Source of the DNA: Deminuibacter soli
GTDB taxonomy: Bacteria; Bacteroidota; Bacteroidia; Chitinophagales; Chitinophagaceae
Assembly (NCBI RefSeq): GCF_003412455.1
Contig: NZ_QTJU01000001.1
Location: 1,240,001 to 1,304,000 of the forward strand
Reading direction: 5' to 3'
Length of the DNA stretch: 64,000 nt
Positions 44,093 through 53,246 of this stretch are shown one piece after another. Positions within the stretch are counted from its first letter, which is position 1. The number at the start of each line of letters is the position of its first letter. The position numbers and the translations under genes were made by a program. The notes beneath the pieces were generated by a model, which saw only the letters and a list, made by a program, of their open reading frames with translations, did no database searches and was not told the origin of the DNA.

Positions 44093-45112
44093 TCAGGAAA
44101 CGACCGGTTTTTTCTTCCTGGCAAGGATAGAAAAGTCTGTTTCTTCGGCAACGATATTGTTGCGTAAAGTTCCCAGGCCGTCAATGGCCATTTCTACAAC
44201 ATCGCCGGGTTGCAGCCATTGCTCCTGGTAACCGGGATCGTTGAGTTTTCCGGTGCCGTTCAGTTCCAGGAAGCACCCGGTGCCTACTGTGCCGCTGCCG
44301 ATTACTTCGCCGGGCTGCAGGTTTACCCCGTATGCACAACGTTCTATTATTTCAGCAAAAGTCCAGTCCATATCTGCCAGGTTACCCTGGCTTACCTGCT
44401 GCCCATTTACAGTGCAGGTCATGTTTAGGTTCCAGGTTTTACCGGTGTGCCCTTCACGGGCGGGTACTTCGTATTGTTCCAGTTCATCGGTGGTAACCAG
44501 CCATGGGCCAAGCACCGTGGAAAAGTCTTTGCCCTTGGCAGGTCCCAGGTTCAGCAACATTTCTTCCATCTGCAGGGTGCGTGCGCTCATATCGTTCATA
44601 ATCATAAGGCCGCCGATATAGCTGTCGGCTTCTTCTGCCGGGATATTCCTGCCGTGTTTGCAGATAACGATGGCTGCTTCCAGTTCAAAATCCAATTTCT
44701 GGAAATGATCGGGCATGCATAAAATATCGCCCGGGCCCTGGATACCGTGGTGATTGGTGAAGTAGAAAATGGGATACTGGTCAAACTCAGGTATCATGGG
44801 CACCTTGCGGTTTCTGCGTGCAGCCGCTACGTGTTGCCTGAAGGCATATCCATCGCGGCAGCTGGCCGGGAATGGTATGGGTGATAACAAGTGCACCTGA
44901 TCGGGGTTGAGTGATTTTTCGCGGCCTACATTCCCGTTTTTGATGGCTTTTTCAAGGGCCTGCAGCTGCGGAAAATAGTCTTCCCAGTAATTCAGCAACA
45001 GCTGCATGCTGCCCGGCATTTCGGGGTTCAGCGCTTCGGCGTTATACAAAAGCCCATTTACTAACAGGGCGAGCTGGTCGTGCCCGTCCTGGAGATAGGA
45101 AACCAATTTCAT
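44093..45112 (-). CDS. Fumarylacetoacetate hydrolase family protein
   Basis: Hydrolyses fumarylacetoacetate or a related keto-acid, last step of tyrosine/homogentisate catabolism. 339 aa; FYFTNHHGIQGPGD, LDFELEAAIVICKHGR (metal acids), MIMNDMSARTLQ and GSGTVGTGCFLE are the family motifs. It is the first gene of a two-gene leftward set with a flavin reductase. No homogentisate dioxygenase or HPPD is in the window. Confidence 0.88.
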   Translation of the reverse strand: MKLVSYLQDGHDQLALLVNGLLYNAEALNPEMPGSMQLLLNYWEDYFPQLQALEKAIKNGNVGREKSLNPDQVHLLSPIPFPASCRDGYAFRQHVAAARRNRKVPMIPEFDQYPIFYFTNHHGIQGPGDILCMPDHFQKLDFELEAAIVICKHGRNIPAEEADSYIGGLMIMNDMSARTLQMEEMLLNLGPAKGKDFSTVLGPWLVTTDELEQYEVPAREGHTGKTWNLNMTCTVNGQQVSQGNLADMDWTFAEIIERCAYGVNLQPGEVIGSGTVGTGCFLELNGTGKLNDPGYQEQWLQPGDVVEMAIDGLGTLRNNIVAEETDFSILARKKKPVVS

Positions 45113-45332
45113 CTGGCAGAATTTATTAATTATAGCAGTAAAAATAGTACGATTATTTGCAGCAAAACCGGAAATAATTTTGTCTGCTATTCAAGGGATT
45201 GTGGCAAAATAAACCATTTAACGGTTTGGCATAATTTTTTAGCCGTTCATTTTATATTCATACTTCAACCCGGCCGAGGAACAAGAACTACTGTTACGCC
45301 GAACGCATTTTGAGGATTTAAACAGCGCGTTT

Positions 45333-46430
45333 ATGGAGCGAACATTGAAGCCGGCTTTTGCAAAGCCATCAGAACAGGATTTATTCCGGTTATTAAGAAA
45401 GGAAGTAAACCAGACAGTACGCTTGCTGGAACCTAAGCGAAAATTCATCATCAGGCTGAAGGCCGCATTGTTTCCCACACTGTATGTGGCCCTGTACCTT
45501 GGTGCAATTACCCGGGGTGATAACCTGCGCATACTATACAGCTGTTACTGTTTGCTGGGCGTATTGCTGGTGCTTAATTTTTTAAACCTTATTCACGAAG
45601 CAGTACACAACACGCTATTCCAGCGAAAATGGATGAACAGTTTGTATGTGCATTTCTTTGACCTGCTTGGCGCCAACAGCTTTATCTGGAAAGTGCGTCA
45701 CATCAGGCTGCACCACAATTATCCCAATGTAATGGGCTGGGACAGCGATTTTGAACAGAGCCCGATGGCCCGTGTTTTTCCGCATGGTGTGTACACACGC
45801 ATGCACCAGTACCAGCACATTTACCTGCCCCTGCTGTACCCGTTGTATTTGTTTAACTGGCTGCTGGTACGTGATTTCAAAGACTTTTTTTACAAAGACA
45901 AACTGGTATGGAAAGTAACCACTATACCACGTATGGAGTATGTTAAACTGTTTTTATACAAGGGGCTGTTTGTGTTTTATATACTGGTGCTGCCGGTGTT
46001 GCTGCTGAAGATAAGCTGGGCGCAGATGATGGGTGCATTTTTGCTGATGTTGTTTACCGCGAGTATCTTTTCCTTACTGGTATTGTTAACGCCACATGCG
46101 GTACCTGACAGTGAATTTCCCATGCCCGACGGGAAGGGGAATATGCCTACTACCTGGTTTGTACACCAGTTAAACACTACCAACGATGTTACAGAAGATA
46201 CCTGGTTTACACGCTTTTTTATGGGCTGCTTTAACTACCATATTGCGCACCACCTGTTCCCTTCGGTAAACCATGTGTATTACCCTGAAGTAACCGAGGT
46301 AATCAGCCGTTTTGCAAAGGAGCACCAGTTGCCCTACCGGCGTTTTCCGCTGGCGGTATCGTTACAGAAACATTACCAGCTGCTGAAGAACAATAGTGTG
46401 CAGGAGGATATTTTTGAGGAGACGATGTAA
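45333..46430 (+). CDS. Fatty acid desaturase (membrane di-iron)
   Basis: 365 aa membrane protein with three histidine boxes: HEAVH (88-92), HIRLHH (123-128) and HIAHH in NYHIAHHLFPSVNH (about 300). These bind two iron atoms and introduce a double bond into acyl chains or carotenoid-like lipids. Hydrophobic helices flank each box. The start is preceded by a 220-nt spacer with TAATTTTG at 45175, a possible -7 element, implying a long leader of about 140 nt. Convergent with a small hypothetical gene, 12 nt apart. Confidence 0.85.
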   Translation: MERTLKPAFAKPSEQDLFRLLRKEVNQTVRLLEPKRKFIIRLKAALFPTLYVALYLGAITRGDNLRILYSCYCLLGVLLVLNFLNLIHEAVHNTLFQRKWMNSLYVHFFDLLGANSFIWKVRHIRLHHNYPNVMGWDSDFEQSPMARVFPHGVYTRMHQYQHIYLPLLYPLYLFNWLLVRDFKDFFYKDKLVWKVTTIPRMEYVKLFLYKGLFVFYILVLPVLLLKISWAQMMGAFLLMLFTASIFSLLVLLTPHAVPDSEFPMPDGKGNMPTTWFVHQLNTTNDVTEDTWFTRFFMGCFNYHIAHHLFPSVNHVYYPEVTEVISRFAKEHQLPYRRFPLAVSLQKHYQLLKNNSVQEDIFEETM

Positions 46431-46442
46431 CAGCACAGCCGC

Positions 46443-46781
46443 TCACCATTTTTCGTCGTCGGGAATGTTGGTGTTGTCGCTGCGGTATTTTCTGCGCGTT
46501 TCAATTTTCTGCAGCTGCCTTTGTATAATCAAATCAGCTATCAGCAGGCCGGCATCATTGCCTGCTGCGTTGGCCAGGGCAGTTTTCAGTTTTTTCTCCG
46601 ATACATCCAGCCGGTACAGCAGTTGTACCAACTGTGGAAAGTGCTGGTTAATGAGTGTGTGAATATAGGCTGCCAGCTGTTCCCTGAACAGTTCAAACGA
46701 GCTTACCGGCACCAGCGCTGTTGATGCAGCAATGCGGATAATCTCCTGCTGTACTTCCTGGTTTGTATCGTTGTTATACAT
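46443..46781 (-). CDS. Hypothetical helical protein (112 aa)
   Basis: All-helical, acidic-to-basic soluble protein: EVQQEIIRIAAS, a leucine-rich middle, ISDLIIQRQLQKIETRRKYR and a DEKW C-terminus. No domain recognised. Its start overlaps the end of the TIGR02757 gene by 8 nt, so the two are coupled; a role with that protein is possible. Confidence 0.6.
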   Translation of the reverse strand: MYNNDTNQEVQQEIIRIAASTALVPVSSFELFREQLAAYIHTLINQHFPQLVQLLYRLDVSEKKLKTALANAAGNDAGLLIADLIIQRQLQKIETRRKYRSDNTNIPDDEKW

Positions 46782-47553
46782 ATTTCTCCATTACGCCCAG
46801 TGCAAACAGGGCAAAGTCGTATTTAACAGGGTCTTCAGGGTCAAGTGTGCGCAGGTACCCTGTTAACTCCACGGCTGCATTCCAGTCTATCACTTTGCGA
46901 TCGAGCAGGTCAAACCTGGTGGCTACGCGTGCTACATGCAAATCTACCGGGCAAATAAGGCTGGCCGGGGTTATTCTTTTCCATATGCCAAAATCCACGC
47001 CGCATTTGTCTGCACGCACCATCCACCGCAAAAACATATTCAGGCGTTTGCAGTTGGAGTTTTTCTCCGGTGAGGCAATGTGTTTTTTGGTGCGGTGCGG
47101 GTAATCTTCCAGCGAAAAAAAGTAGTGGTGAAAATGAATCAGTCCCAATTCAACCACATTGCCGTTTGCAGCCGCCTGCAGTACTTTATCCGGGAAAAAA
47201 GCAGTTTCCAGTGAGCGGTTATGTTGGTAATGGTATTGCAAAAAGGCAATGAAATACAGCAGGTCTGTTGCATTAAAGGTGCGGTGTTTAAAACCCAGCA
47301 TGCGTTTCAGGTCGGTCTCTTCGTGGTTAACGATGAAATCGTAAGGCGCCATATCCATGAGCTGCATCAGTTCCCTGGATTTTTTGATGATGATGGTACG
47401 GTTGCCCCAGGCAAACACCGAAGCGAAAAGACCGGCAATTTCGATGTCTTGTTTTTTGGTAAACAGGTGCGGAATGCACACGGGATCATCTTTAATAAAA
47501 GACGGCTTGTTGTACTCGGTTACTTTTTTATCGAGAAAGGTTCTTACATCCAT
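46774..47553 (-). CDS. TIGR02757 family protein
   Basis: 259 aa from the ATG at 47553 (MDVRTFLDKKVTEY); extra upstream codons to 47595 enter the terminator hairpin and are rejected. Conserved pieces: DPVCIPHLFTKKQDIEIAGLF, SVFAWGNRTIIIKK, LRWMVRADKCGVDFG and LICPVDLHVARVATRF. The family is widespread in Bacteroidota and helical, with some resemblance to DNA-glycosylase folds, but no function is established. Downstream gene overlaps by 8 nt. Confidence 0.82.
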   Translation of the reverse strand: MDVRTFLDKKVTEYNKPSFIKDDPVCIPHLFTKKQDIEIAGLFASVFAWGNRTIIIKKSRELMQLMDMAPYDFIVNHEETDLKRMLGFKHRTFNATDLLYFIAFLQYHYQHNRSLETAFFPDKVLQAAANGNVVELGLIHFHHYFFSLEDYPHRTKKHIASPEKNSNCKRLNMFLRWMVRADKCGVDFGIWKRITPASLICPVDLHVARVATRFDLLDRKVIDWNAAVELTGYLRTLDPEDPVKYDFALFALGVMEKYV

Positions 47554-47594
47554 GATCACTGCTGTTGACGGCTGCCCCAGCTTTATTAAAAACA

Positions 47595-47626
47595 TACATC
47601 CTGCTGCAGCGCTGCAACAGGATGTA
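47595..47626 (-). terminator. Terminator of the trans-sulfuration gene
   Basis: TACATCCTG pairs with CAGGATGTA, extended by a mostly paired CTGCAG/CTGCA core; on the leftward strand it is followed by TGTTTTTAATAAAG. It lies 20 nt past the stop at 47646. Confidence 0.75.
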
Positions 47627-47645
47627 GTTGGAAATGCTTTGTATA

Positions 47646-48794
47646 TTAACCGATGGCCTGCTGCAGATCGGCAATCAGGTCGTTTGCGTCTTCAATGCCT
47701 ACGCTCAGGCGTATCAGTGAATCGGCCAGGCCATTGGCCATACGTTCTTCGCGCGGGATGGAAGCATGCGTCATGCTGGCCGGGTGACCGATGAGTGATT
47801 CTACACCACCCAGTGATTCGGCCAGTGCAAACAATTGTGTTTTGCTCAGCACCTCTATCGCTTTACCGAGGTTATCATCTTTTAATGTAAACGAGATCAT
47901 ACCGCCGAAAGCGCGCATTTGTTTTTTGGCAATTTCATGGTTGGGATGATCCGTAAAGCCGGGCCAGTATACCCTGGCCACTTTTGGATGGTTGCGCAGG
48001 TAGTTGGCAATTACCTCACCATTTTCGCAGTGGCGCTGCATGCGTACGTGCAGGGTTTTAATACCGCGCAATACCAGCCAGCAATCGTGCGGACCGGGCA
48101 CTGCGCCACAGCTGTTCTGGTAAAAGCGCAGTTTTTCTTCCAGCGCAGCATCATTGAGTATAACGGCACCATGCACTACATCTGAGTGGCCGCCGAGGTA
48201 TTTGGTGGCAGAGTGCAATACAATGTCTGCGCCATCATCCAACGGGTTTTGAAGGTAAGGTGAGGCAAACGTGTTATCTACAACCGTAAGTAATTTATGT
48301 GCTTTACCAATGGCGGCGACGGCGGCAATATCAACAATATTCAGCAGCGGATTGGTGGGCGTTTCCACCCATATCATGCGCGTTTTATCATTGATGTATT
48401 TTTTGATGTCATCTGCGTTCTGCATGTTAATGAAATGAAAACGGATGCCATAACCTGCATATACTTTGGTAAAAATGCGGTAAGTACCGCCATACAAATC
48501 GTTGGTAACAATCACCTCGTCGCCGGGTTGTAACAAACGTGCCACGGCATCAGTAGCAGCCATGCCGCTTGCAAATGACAAGGCATATTTACCGTTTTCA
48601 ATAACAGCCAATGCATTTTGCAGGGCAGTTCGGGTGGGGTTTTGCGTGCGTGCATATTCATAACCCTTGTGTTCACCGGGGGCGGTTTGCACATAGGTAG
48701 AGGTTTGGTAAATCGGTGTCATAATGGCGCCGGTAGAAGGATCAGGTTCTGCGCCTGCATGGATAAAACTTGTGCCGTTATTCCATTTTTTCAT
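47646..48794 (-). CDS. Cystathionine gamma-synthase/lyase-type PLP enzyme
   Basis: 382 aa trans-sulfuration enzyme, converting O-acyl-homoserine and cysteine to cystathionine or cleaving cystathionine. ATG at 48794 (MKKWNNGTSFIHAGAEPDP) chosen. Motifs: TPIYQTSTYVQTAPG, YEYARTQNPTRTALQ, DDLYGGTYRIF, the PLP-lysine in SATKYLGGHSD and SVGIEDANDLIADLQQ. Synthase versus lyase cannot be told from the sequence. No sulfur genes are adjacent. Confidence 0.88.
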   Translation of the reverse strand: MKKWNNGTSFIHAGAEPDPSTGAIMTPIYQTSTYVQTAPGEHKGYEYARTQNPTRTALQNALAVIENGKYALSFASGMAATDAVARLLQPGDEVIVTNDLYGGTYRIFTKVYAGYGIRFHFINMQNADDIKKYINDKTRMIWVETPTNPLLNIVDIAAVAAIGKAHKLLTVVDNTFASPYLQNPLDDGADIVLHSATKYLGGHSDVVHGAVILNDAALEEKLRFYQNSCGAVPGPHDCWLVLRGIKTLHVRMQRHCENGEVIANYLRNHPKVARVYWPGFTDHPNHEIAKKQMRAFGGMISFTLKDDNLGKAIEVLSKTQLFALAESLGGVESLIGHPASMTHASIPREERMANGLADSLIRLSVGIEDANDLIADLQQAIG

Positions 48795-48868
48795 ATGAGA
48801 GACAAATTTAGTTTTCAAACTTACGGTTTATTTTCCTGGGTAGCGATGCGCGTTTTACCCGATAAAAA

Positions 48869-48897
48869 AACCGCAAAAGAAACATTCTTTTGCGGTT
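48869..48897 (-). terminator. Terminator of the DUF2911 gene
   Basis: Perfect 12-bp stem AACCGCAAAAGA with TCTTTTGCGGTT; leftward it is followed by TTTTTT. Located about 20 nt beyond the DUF2911 stop. Confidence 0.85.
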
Positions 48898-48917
48898 CAA
48901 CGCTTATAATAAGCTGT

Positions 48918-49478
48918 TTATAACAAAGTAATGGGAAGGCTTGCCTTTGAATCGTCCCACATTATATTCAGGTTCGTGTTGTTTTTGCTGAGATCGTCGA
49001 AGTAGATGGTCAACGCTTCCACAGTTTCGGGCAGTTTCTGGATGGTTACATCGGTGCGCAGCACATCTTTCTTCGGGTTTTGTACGAGGCCCCAGTAGTC
49101 TTTATCGCCGTTGATAACGATGGTCCATTTGGATTCATTGCAAATGGCATACAGGGTATAACGGCCTTTGGCCAGTAGTTTGCCGCCAATTTTCACATTG
49201 CGGAAAAATTCAATTTCCGTGGCTTCATTGGCTCCCATGCGCCATACCTGGTTGTAGCGTACAATATCACCGAATATTTTACGGCCATTGCACTGCGGTC
49301 TGCTGTAAATAACACGGGCATAAGGCTGGTCACCGGCCTTGCCGCTCATTCTGAGAATGGGATAGTTTTGCGGACAATAACTGATATCCATCGGGGACTT
49401 ATCGAGTTCCGTTGGCTTTTGCTGGGCAAAACTACCCAGTGCAGATAAGGCAAACAAACAGGCGAATAGCAGCTTCAT
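48918..49478 (-). CDS. DUF2911 domain secreted protein
   Basis: 186 aa with signal peptide (MKLLFACLFALSALGSFAQ). DUF2911 motifs: MSGKAGDQPYARVIYSRPQ, GRKIFGDIVRYNQVWRMGANEATEI and WTIVINGDKDYWG. Family of Bacteroidota/Acidobacteria periplasmic proteins of unknown function, common in starvation or stress settings. No operon partner; ends at a strong terminator. Confidence 0.87.
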   Translation of the reverse strand: MKLLFACLFALSALGSFAQQKPTELDKSPMDISYCPQNYPILRMSGKAGDQPYARVIYSRPQCNGRKIFGDIVRYNQVWRMGANEATEIEFFRNVKIGGKLLAKGRYTLYAICNESKWTIVINGDKDYWGLVQNPKKDVLRTDVTIQKLPETVEALTIYFDDLSKNNTNLNIMWDDSKASLPITLL

Positions 49479-49514
49479 AAACGAGGGTTTTCAATTTGCG
49501 GGCAAAGATAATAC

Positions 49515-50111
49515 CTAACCTGTTGCGGGCAGCTGTTCAATGTGTTGCAATGCGTGTGATTTAACATTCGGGAAAAATTGCTGATAAGCATTCTGCAGGT
49601 CTTCGTAGTTTTCTTCAAAGGCCCTGTAAATGGGCTTGTAATCGCTGAGATAGGCTGCCCGGTGGGTTAATCCTTTAAAGCTGTTTTCAATACCCCATGT
49701 AAAGCGGTAATTGTACAGCCAGTCCTGGCTTTCCATGTAGGGCAGCATGTAGGCAAATTTAGCCGGCAACCATTCCCGGCTGGCTTTCAGGGTGCGGTAG
49801 GTAAAACCGGCCAGTTGTATCCATTCTGTTTCTGAATGCTGATTTTCATCGAGCGCAAGAAAATGATCGTATACTATATCCATAAACGCACCGGCATATA
49901 AGCCTGCTGCTGCCTTAAAATGTTTTTTGGCCTGTGTTGTTACGGCATGTGTATCGGTGAAGTGATCAATGGAACGGTGCAGCATAATACCCTCCTGTAT
50001 AATGGGCGGATAATCGAACTTTTGCTTTCCTTTTACAAAATCACTGATCATATTGCCCACCAGCAGCTGCGGGTAACGAAACGATAGGTATGCATGTGCG
50101 AGGTAATTCAT
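49515..50111 (-). CDS. acpH: ACP phosphodiesterase (AcpH family)
   Basis: Removes the 4'-phosphopantetheine arm from acyl carrier protein. 198 aa from the ATG at 50111 (MNYLAHAYLSFRYPQLLVGN; three upstream codons were dropped). The HD-like metal residues in NYLAHAYL, ISDFVKGK, GIMLHRSIDHFTDTH and FMDIVYDHFLA are all in place. The leftward gene stands between the DUF2911 gene and sdpI. Confidence 0.85.
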   Translation of the reverse strand: MNYLAHAYLSFRYPQLLVGNMISDFVKGKQKFDYPPIIQEGIMLHRSIDHFTDTHAVTTQAKKHFKAAAGLYAGAFMDIVYDHFLALDENQHSETEWIQLAGFTYRTLKASREWLPAKFAYMLPYMESQDWLYNYRFTWGIENSFKGLTHRAAYLSDYKPIYRAFEENYEDLQNAYQQFFPNVKSHALQHIEQLPATG

Positions 50112-50190
50112 TAAAAACAAAACGCTGCCGGCAGGTATTTGTTTTACAGTATACCATGCTTTCGGTTTTATTTGCCTGCAGGTTGCATTA

Positions 50191-50859
50191 CTACGGTTGT
50201 TGTTTTTGCAGGGAGCGGTAGTAAAAATACGAGTACCCGATGGTTAAAACACTTACCGCTACACTGATGCATACAATACATATAGTGGCCGCGGCCGGCG
50301 GTAATACCAGCCCGCAAACTATAAGCAGTATGCCGCCTATAACAAATACTACGGCGCCAAAACGATGAGTTTTACGCCAGGTGGGTTCGCTCTCCAAAGT
50401 CCACGGAGTGCGTATGCCGATAAAGTAATTGGGTTTAAGACTGTTCATTAAATTACCGAGAAATACAAACAGGCCGCCCAGCAAAAAAGGCAGCAGGCGT
50501 GTAATATTGCCGCTGCTGCCGTGTTGTGCACTGTATATTACCATCACACTTACTGCCACTACCAGCAGCAATACCGCAAGTGCTATTTTTCGTGCAACAT
50601 CTGCAGAATACTTCGCTGTTTTTTTAGGATCGATACTGGGCAACCACCTGCATAAGGCATACACACCTGCTGCAACACCGGTTAATATGCACAACACAAT
50701 TAACAGCTCGGTTTTACTGCCATAACGGTCCGGCGTGCCCTGTATGTTAAAGTGCATGGGTACGCGGGCTGGTAAAGTATTGTATACGGCAGCAAGGTAA
50801 ACAAGCGGAACGGCGAGTAAGACAAGTGCGAGCAGGTCGGTTTTGGAGAAAGTGCGCAT
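50191..50859 (-). CDS. sdpI: SdpI family membrane protein
   Basis: 222 aa with about six membrane segments: the DUF1648 part (LALVLLAVPLVYLAAVYNTLP, then HFNIQGTPDRYG) and the SdpI part (GGLFVFLGNLMNSLKPNYFIGIRTPWT). In Bacillus, SdpI protects against the SDP toxin and signals to SdpR; in Bacteroidota the trigger is unknown. It follows sdpR by 4 nt and uses the ATG at 50859, since the longer frame would begin in sdpR. Confidence 0.87.
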   Translation of the reverse strand: MRTFSKTDLLALVLLAVPLVYLAAVYNTLPARVPMHFNIQGTPDRYGSKTELLIVLCILTGVAAGVYALCRWLPSIDPKKTAKYSADVARKIALAVLLLVVAVSVMVIYSAQHGSSGNITRLLPFLLGGLFVFLGNLMNSLKPNYFIGIRTPWTLESEPTWRKTHRFGAVVFVIGGILLIVCGLVLPPAAATICIVCISVAVSVLTIGYSYFYYRSLQKQQP

Positions 50860-50863
50860 ATGA

Positions 50864-51127
50864 TTAGTTTTTAGGTGTTGAGAATTGCAGCAGCCATTTG
50901 ATGATTTCATCCATTACCGTGGTATTGAGGGTATAGGATATAAACTGGCCTTCTTTTACGGTAAGCACCAGTTTGGCCTGTTTCAGCAGGTCGAGGTGGT
51001 GCGAAACGCTGGGCCAGCTGATATCGAACTGTGCGGCTATTTCACCGGCAGTCATGTCCTTATCTTTCAGCATTTCCAGGATGGCGCGCCTGGTGGGGTC
51101 GTTTAAGGCCTTGAATAAGAGATTCAC
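50864..51127 (-). CDS. sdpR: SdpR family autorepressor (ArsR-type)
   Basis: 87-aa winged-helix regulator: LNDPTRRAILEMLKDKDMTAGEIA, then recognition helix FDISWPSVSHHLDLLKQAKLV and the wing VKEGQFISYTLN. It lacks ArsR metal cysteines. SdpR represses itself and sdpI and is released by the SdpI membrane protein. A perfect 22-bp palindrome lies 10 bases upstream, well placed as its operator. Start is the ATG at 51127. Confidence 0.9.
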   Translation of the reverse strand: MNLLFKALNDPTRRAILEMLKDKDMTAGEIAAQFDISWPSVSHHLDLLKQAKLVLTVKEGQFISYTLNTTVMDEIIKWLLQFSTPKN

Positions 51128-51136
51128 CGGCTGAAG

Positions 51137-51158
51137 TATTTAGACAAATGTCTAAATA
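51137..51158. promoter_or_regulatory. Putative SdpR operator
   Basis: TATTTAGACA-AA-TGTCTAAATA, two perfect 10-bp arms around AA, starting 10 bases before sdpR. Typical width and symmetry for an ArsR/SdpR dimer site. Confidence 0.8.
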
Positions 51159-51394
51159 TGTGGGCAAATTACCAAATAAATCGCCCGGCACCGGTTTTTG
51201 CCGTTCATCACTGCCGTTCGTCACCGTATTTCACTTTTAACCCTTTATTGACTGCTTTTAGCTTCTTCTTAAGAAATCGCCTGTAATGCAGGACTGTACT
51301 GCATTTGACGGGTATGTAAGGGGTGCCGGGCACATGGGGTGCTTACCGTTCATAACAACTGTGCGATAGGCTTCGTACAATGGTCACAATTCGA

Positions 51395-51425
51395 TTGTAC
51401 AGGCTGTTGAAGCGTTCTACTTTTG
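51395..51425 (+). promoter_or_regulatory. Bacteroidota promoter of the PepSY-like gene
   Basis: TTG at 51395-51397, exactly 20 nt, then TACTTTTG at 51418-51425, a full TAnnTTTG match. Transcription would start near 51432, leaving a leader of about 70 nt. The rest of the 376-nt gap 51128-51503 holds only the sdpR operator. Confidence 0.7.
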
Positions 51426-51503
51426 AATCGTCAAGCTGCTTAAACAACACAGCGAAACAAAAATTAAACAAACTGTTCCATACATTATTCAAACCACTAG
51501 TTT

Positions 51504-51941
51504 ATGAAAAAGATATTCTTCGCCCTTTGCCTGGCAGTAGCAATGACCACTGCTGCCTTCGCCGACGGAAAAGTAAATGCCAAAGCCCTGAACCATTTTA
51601 AAACCAATTTTAAAAATGCCGAAGGTGTAGAATGGAAAAACAATGCTGATTATACCAGGGCAAGTTTTACCTGGAACAACCAGCACATGGAAGTATTTTA
51701 TGATGAAAATGGCGAAATACTGGCCTCAAGCCGCGCCATTACCTTAAAAGAACTGCCTATTAATGCCCAGGCAAAACTCGATGGCAAGTACAGTGAGTAT
51801 ACCGCTACCGAAGCCATTGAATTAAACAGCGAAAAAGATGGCATGAGCTATTATGTATCGCTGGTGAAAGATAATACCAAGCTTGTATTACAAATTGCTA
51901 CAGACGGTAGCATGTCAATATTTAAAAAGTCTCATCTCTAG
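51504..51941 (+). CDS. Secreted PepSY/BLIP-like protein
   Basis: 145 aa with a signal peptide (MKKIFFALCLAVAMTTAAFA). The mature part is one beta-lactamase-inhibitor-like PepSY unit: ALNHFKTNFKNAEGVEWKNN, then YTRASFTWNNQHMEVFYDENGEIL and AQAKLDGKYSEYTATEAIEL. Proteins of this type are abundant in Bacteroidota periplasm; the role is unknown. It has its own promoter and a terminator that overlaps the 3' end of the opposite gene. Confidence 0.8.
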   Translation: MKKIFFALCLAVAMTTAAFADGKVNAKALNHFKTNFKNAEGVEWKNNADYTRASFTWNNQHMEVFYDENGEILASSRAITLKELPINAQAKLDGKYSEYTATEAIELNSEKDGMSYYVSLVKDNTKLVLQIATDGSMSIFKKSHL

Positions 51942-51958
51942 GTTTTACGGATTTACGT

Positions 51959-53167
51959 TTACAGTTGTGCAATTGGTTTAAAGCTCCTTTTTAAGGGAGC
52001 TTTTTCTTTTGCTGTAAACTGCGTAAACAGCAGCTGTGCAATTAACACCAGCCATACTATAAACGGCGGCAATGCTTTGAGCGAATAGGTTTTGATGGGC
52101 TTGCGCAATATGCGTGGCACCAGGTCGGTTGTGGCCAGGCTGGTAACAACCCATACCAGCAGCAATAAAGCGATTTGCCATTTGTTGATGGGCTTATCCT
52201 GCAGGCCATACCAGATAGCCACGCCGGCTACTGCAATAACAAAGGTGGCCGATTCTGATGCCGTGCTGAAAATAACTACAGTAATCAGCAACACGGCGAG
52301 GTAAGAGGCGCGGTAGGCAAAAGCAGCATATTGTTTAAAACGTAACAGGGGTAAAGCAAGCAATACAGCTGCAGGGGCCATCACCATCCAGTCTGCAAAG
52401 CCTTCGGGATGAAACAGCCTGCGTATAATGCCCATTACACACATATCCTGTGCGCTGGCAACGGCAGCGCCGCTAATGTTTTTGTTGTTCTTGATCACCA
52501 GTGCATGTATCCATTGCTGGTACGATTCTATTACGAACGAAGGTGAGGAAATAAGCATGGGCAAACAAAACAGCAACAACATCCATCCTGCAAAAAAGCC
52601 GATGAACTTTATTTTATGCTTCGAGAACAGGAAGAACAGCAAGCCCACACCTCCATAAATCTTGGTGAGCAAGCCTGCTGCAATAAACAGCGTACCCCAG
52701 ATGTCTTTTTCTTCTTCAATCAATACAAAAGCGAGTACCAGCCATGCAGCAACCATAGGGTTGAACTGGGTGTTGTGCGATGCGGTCATCATTTCAATGG
52801 CGCAGAACAGCAGTATGATTAAAAACGTTGTGCGTTCAAAAGGCATGCGGCGTAAGGCGTAGTACAACAGCCAGGCATTGGCAAGTGTCCACAGGGTTAC
52901 GCCCAGCCAATCGGGCAGTATGGCGAACGGGGCTATTAAACAGGCAAAACTGGGGCCGTAGTGAAAAATATCCAAACCGTAATTGGCATACAGGTTTTGA
53001 AAGTGCGTACTGTGCCAGAATGAATCACGGAAAATATAATAGTTCTGTATGCTGCCGCGCAGCGTTTCGGCCAGTACGGCAACGAATGCCATAACAAACC
53101 AGGCAAGTACCGGGAAAGCAATTTGTTTGGTGCGGGAAAACCGGATATTGCGCAAAAGCAGGTTCAT
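51959..53167 (-). CDS. GT87 (DUF2029) membrane glycosyltransferase, copy 1
   Basis: 402 aa with about nine to ten membrane segments, the architecture of polyprenyl-phosphate-sugar dependent transferases such as PimE. Conserved loop pieces shared with the paralogue at 54952: MMTASHNTQFNPM, LFIAAGLLTKIYG, PMLISSPSFVIESY. An acidic residue in the first external loop is expected to be catalytic. It is downstream of the deacetylase by 79 nt. Its C-terminal codons form the opposite gene's terminator. Confidence 0.78.
   Translation of the reverse strand: MNLLLRNIRFSRTKQIAFPVLAWFVMAFVAVLAETLRGSIQNYYIFRDSFWHSTHFQNLYANYGLDIFHYGPSFACLIAPFAILPDWLGVTLWTLANAWLLYYALRRMPFERTTFLIILLFCAIEMMTASHNTQFNPMVAAWLVLAFVLIEEEKDIWGTLFIAAGLLTKIYGGVGLLFFLFSKHKIKFIGFFAGWMLLLFCLPMLISSPSFVIESYQQWIHALVIKNNKNISGAAVASAQDMCVMGIIRRLFHPEGFADWMVMAPAAVLLALPLLRFKQYAAFAYRASYLAVLLITVVIFSTASESATFVIAVAGVAIWYGLQDKPINKWQIALLLLVWVVTSLATTDLVPRILRKPIKTYSLKALPPFIVWLVLIAQLLFTQFTAKEKAPLKRSFKPIAQL
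51980..52003 (+). terminator. Terminator of the PepSY-like gene
   Basis: AAAGCTCC pairs with GGAGCTTT, then TTTTTCTTTT. It lies inside the last codons of the convergent GT87 gene, encoding part of its C-terminal KEKAPLKRSF segment. Confidence 0.8.
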
Positions 53168-53246
53168 GCTGAATAGTTGTAATTAAGTGGTATGACAAAA
53201 TTATCCGGGAACTTCCTGATCGTCAAAATAAGTTCGGCCAGGTTTA

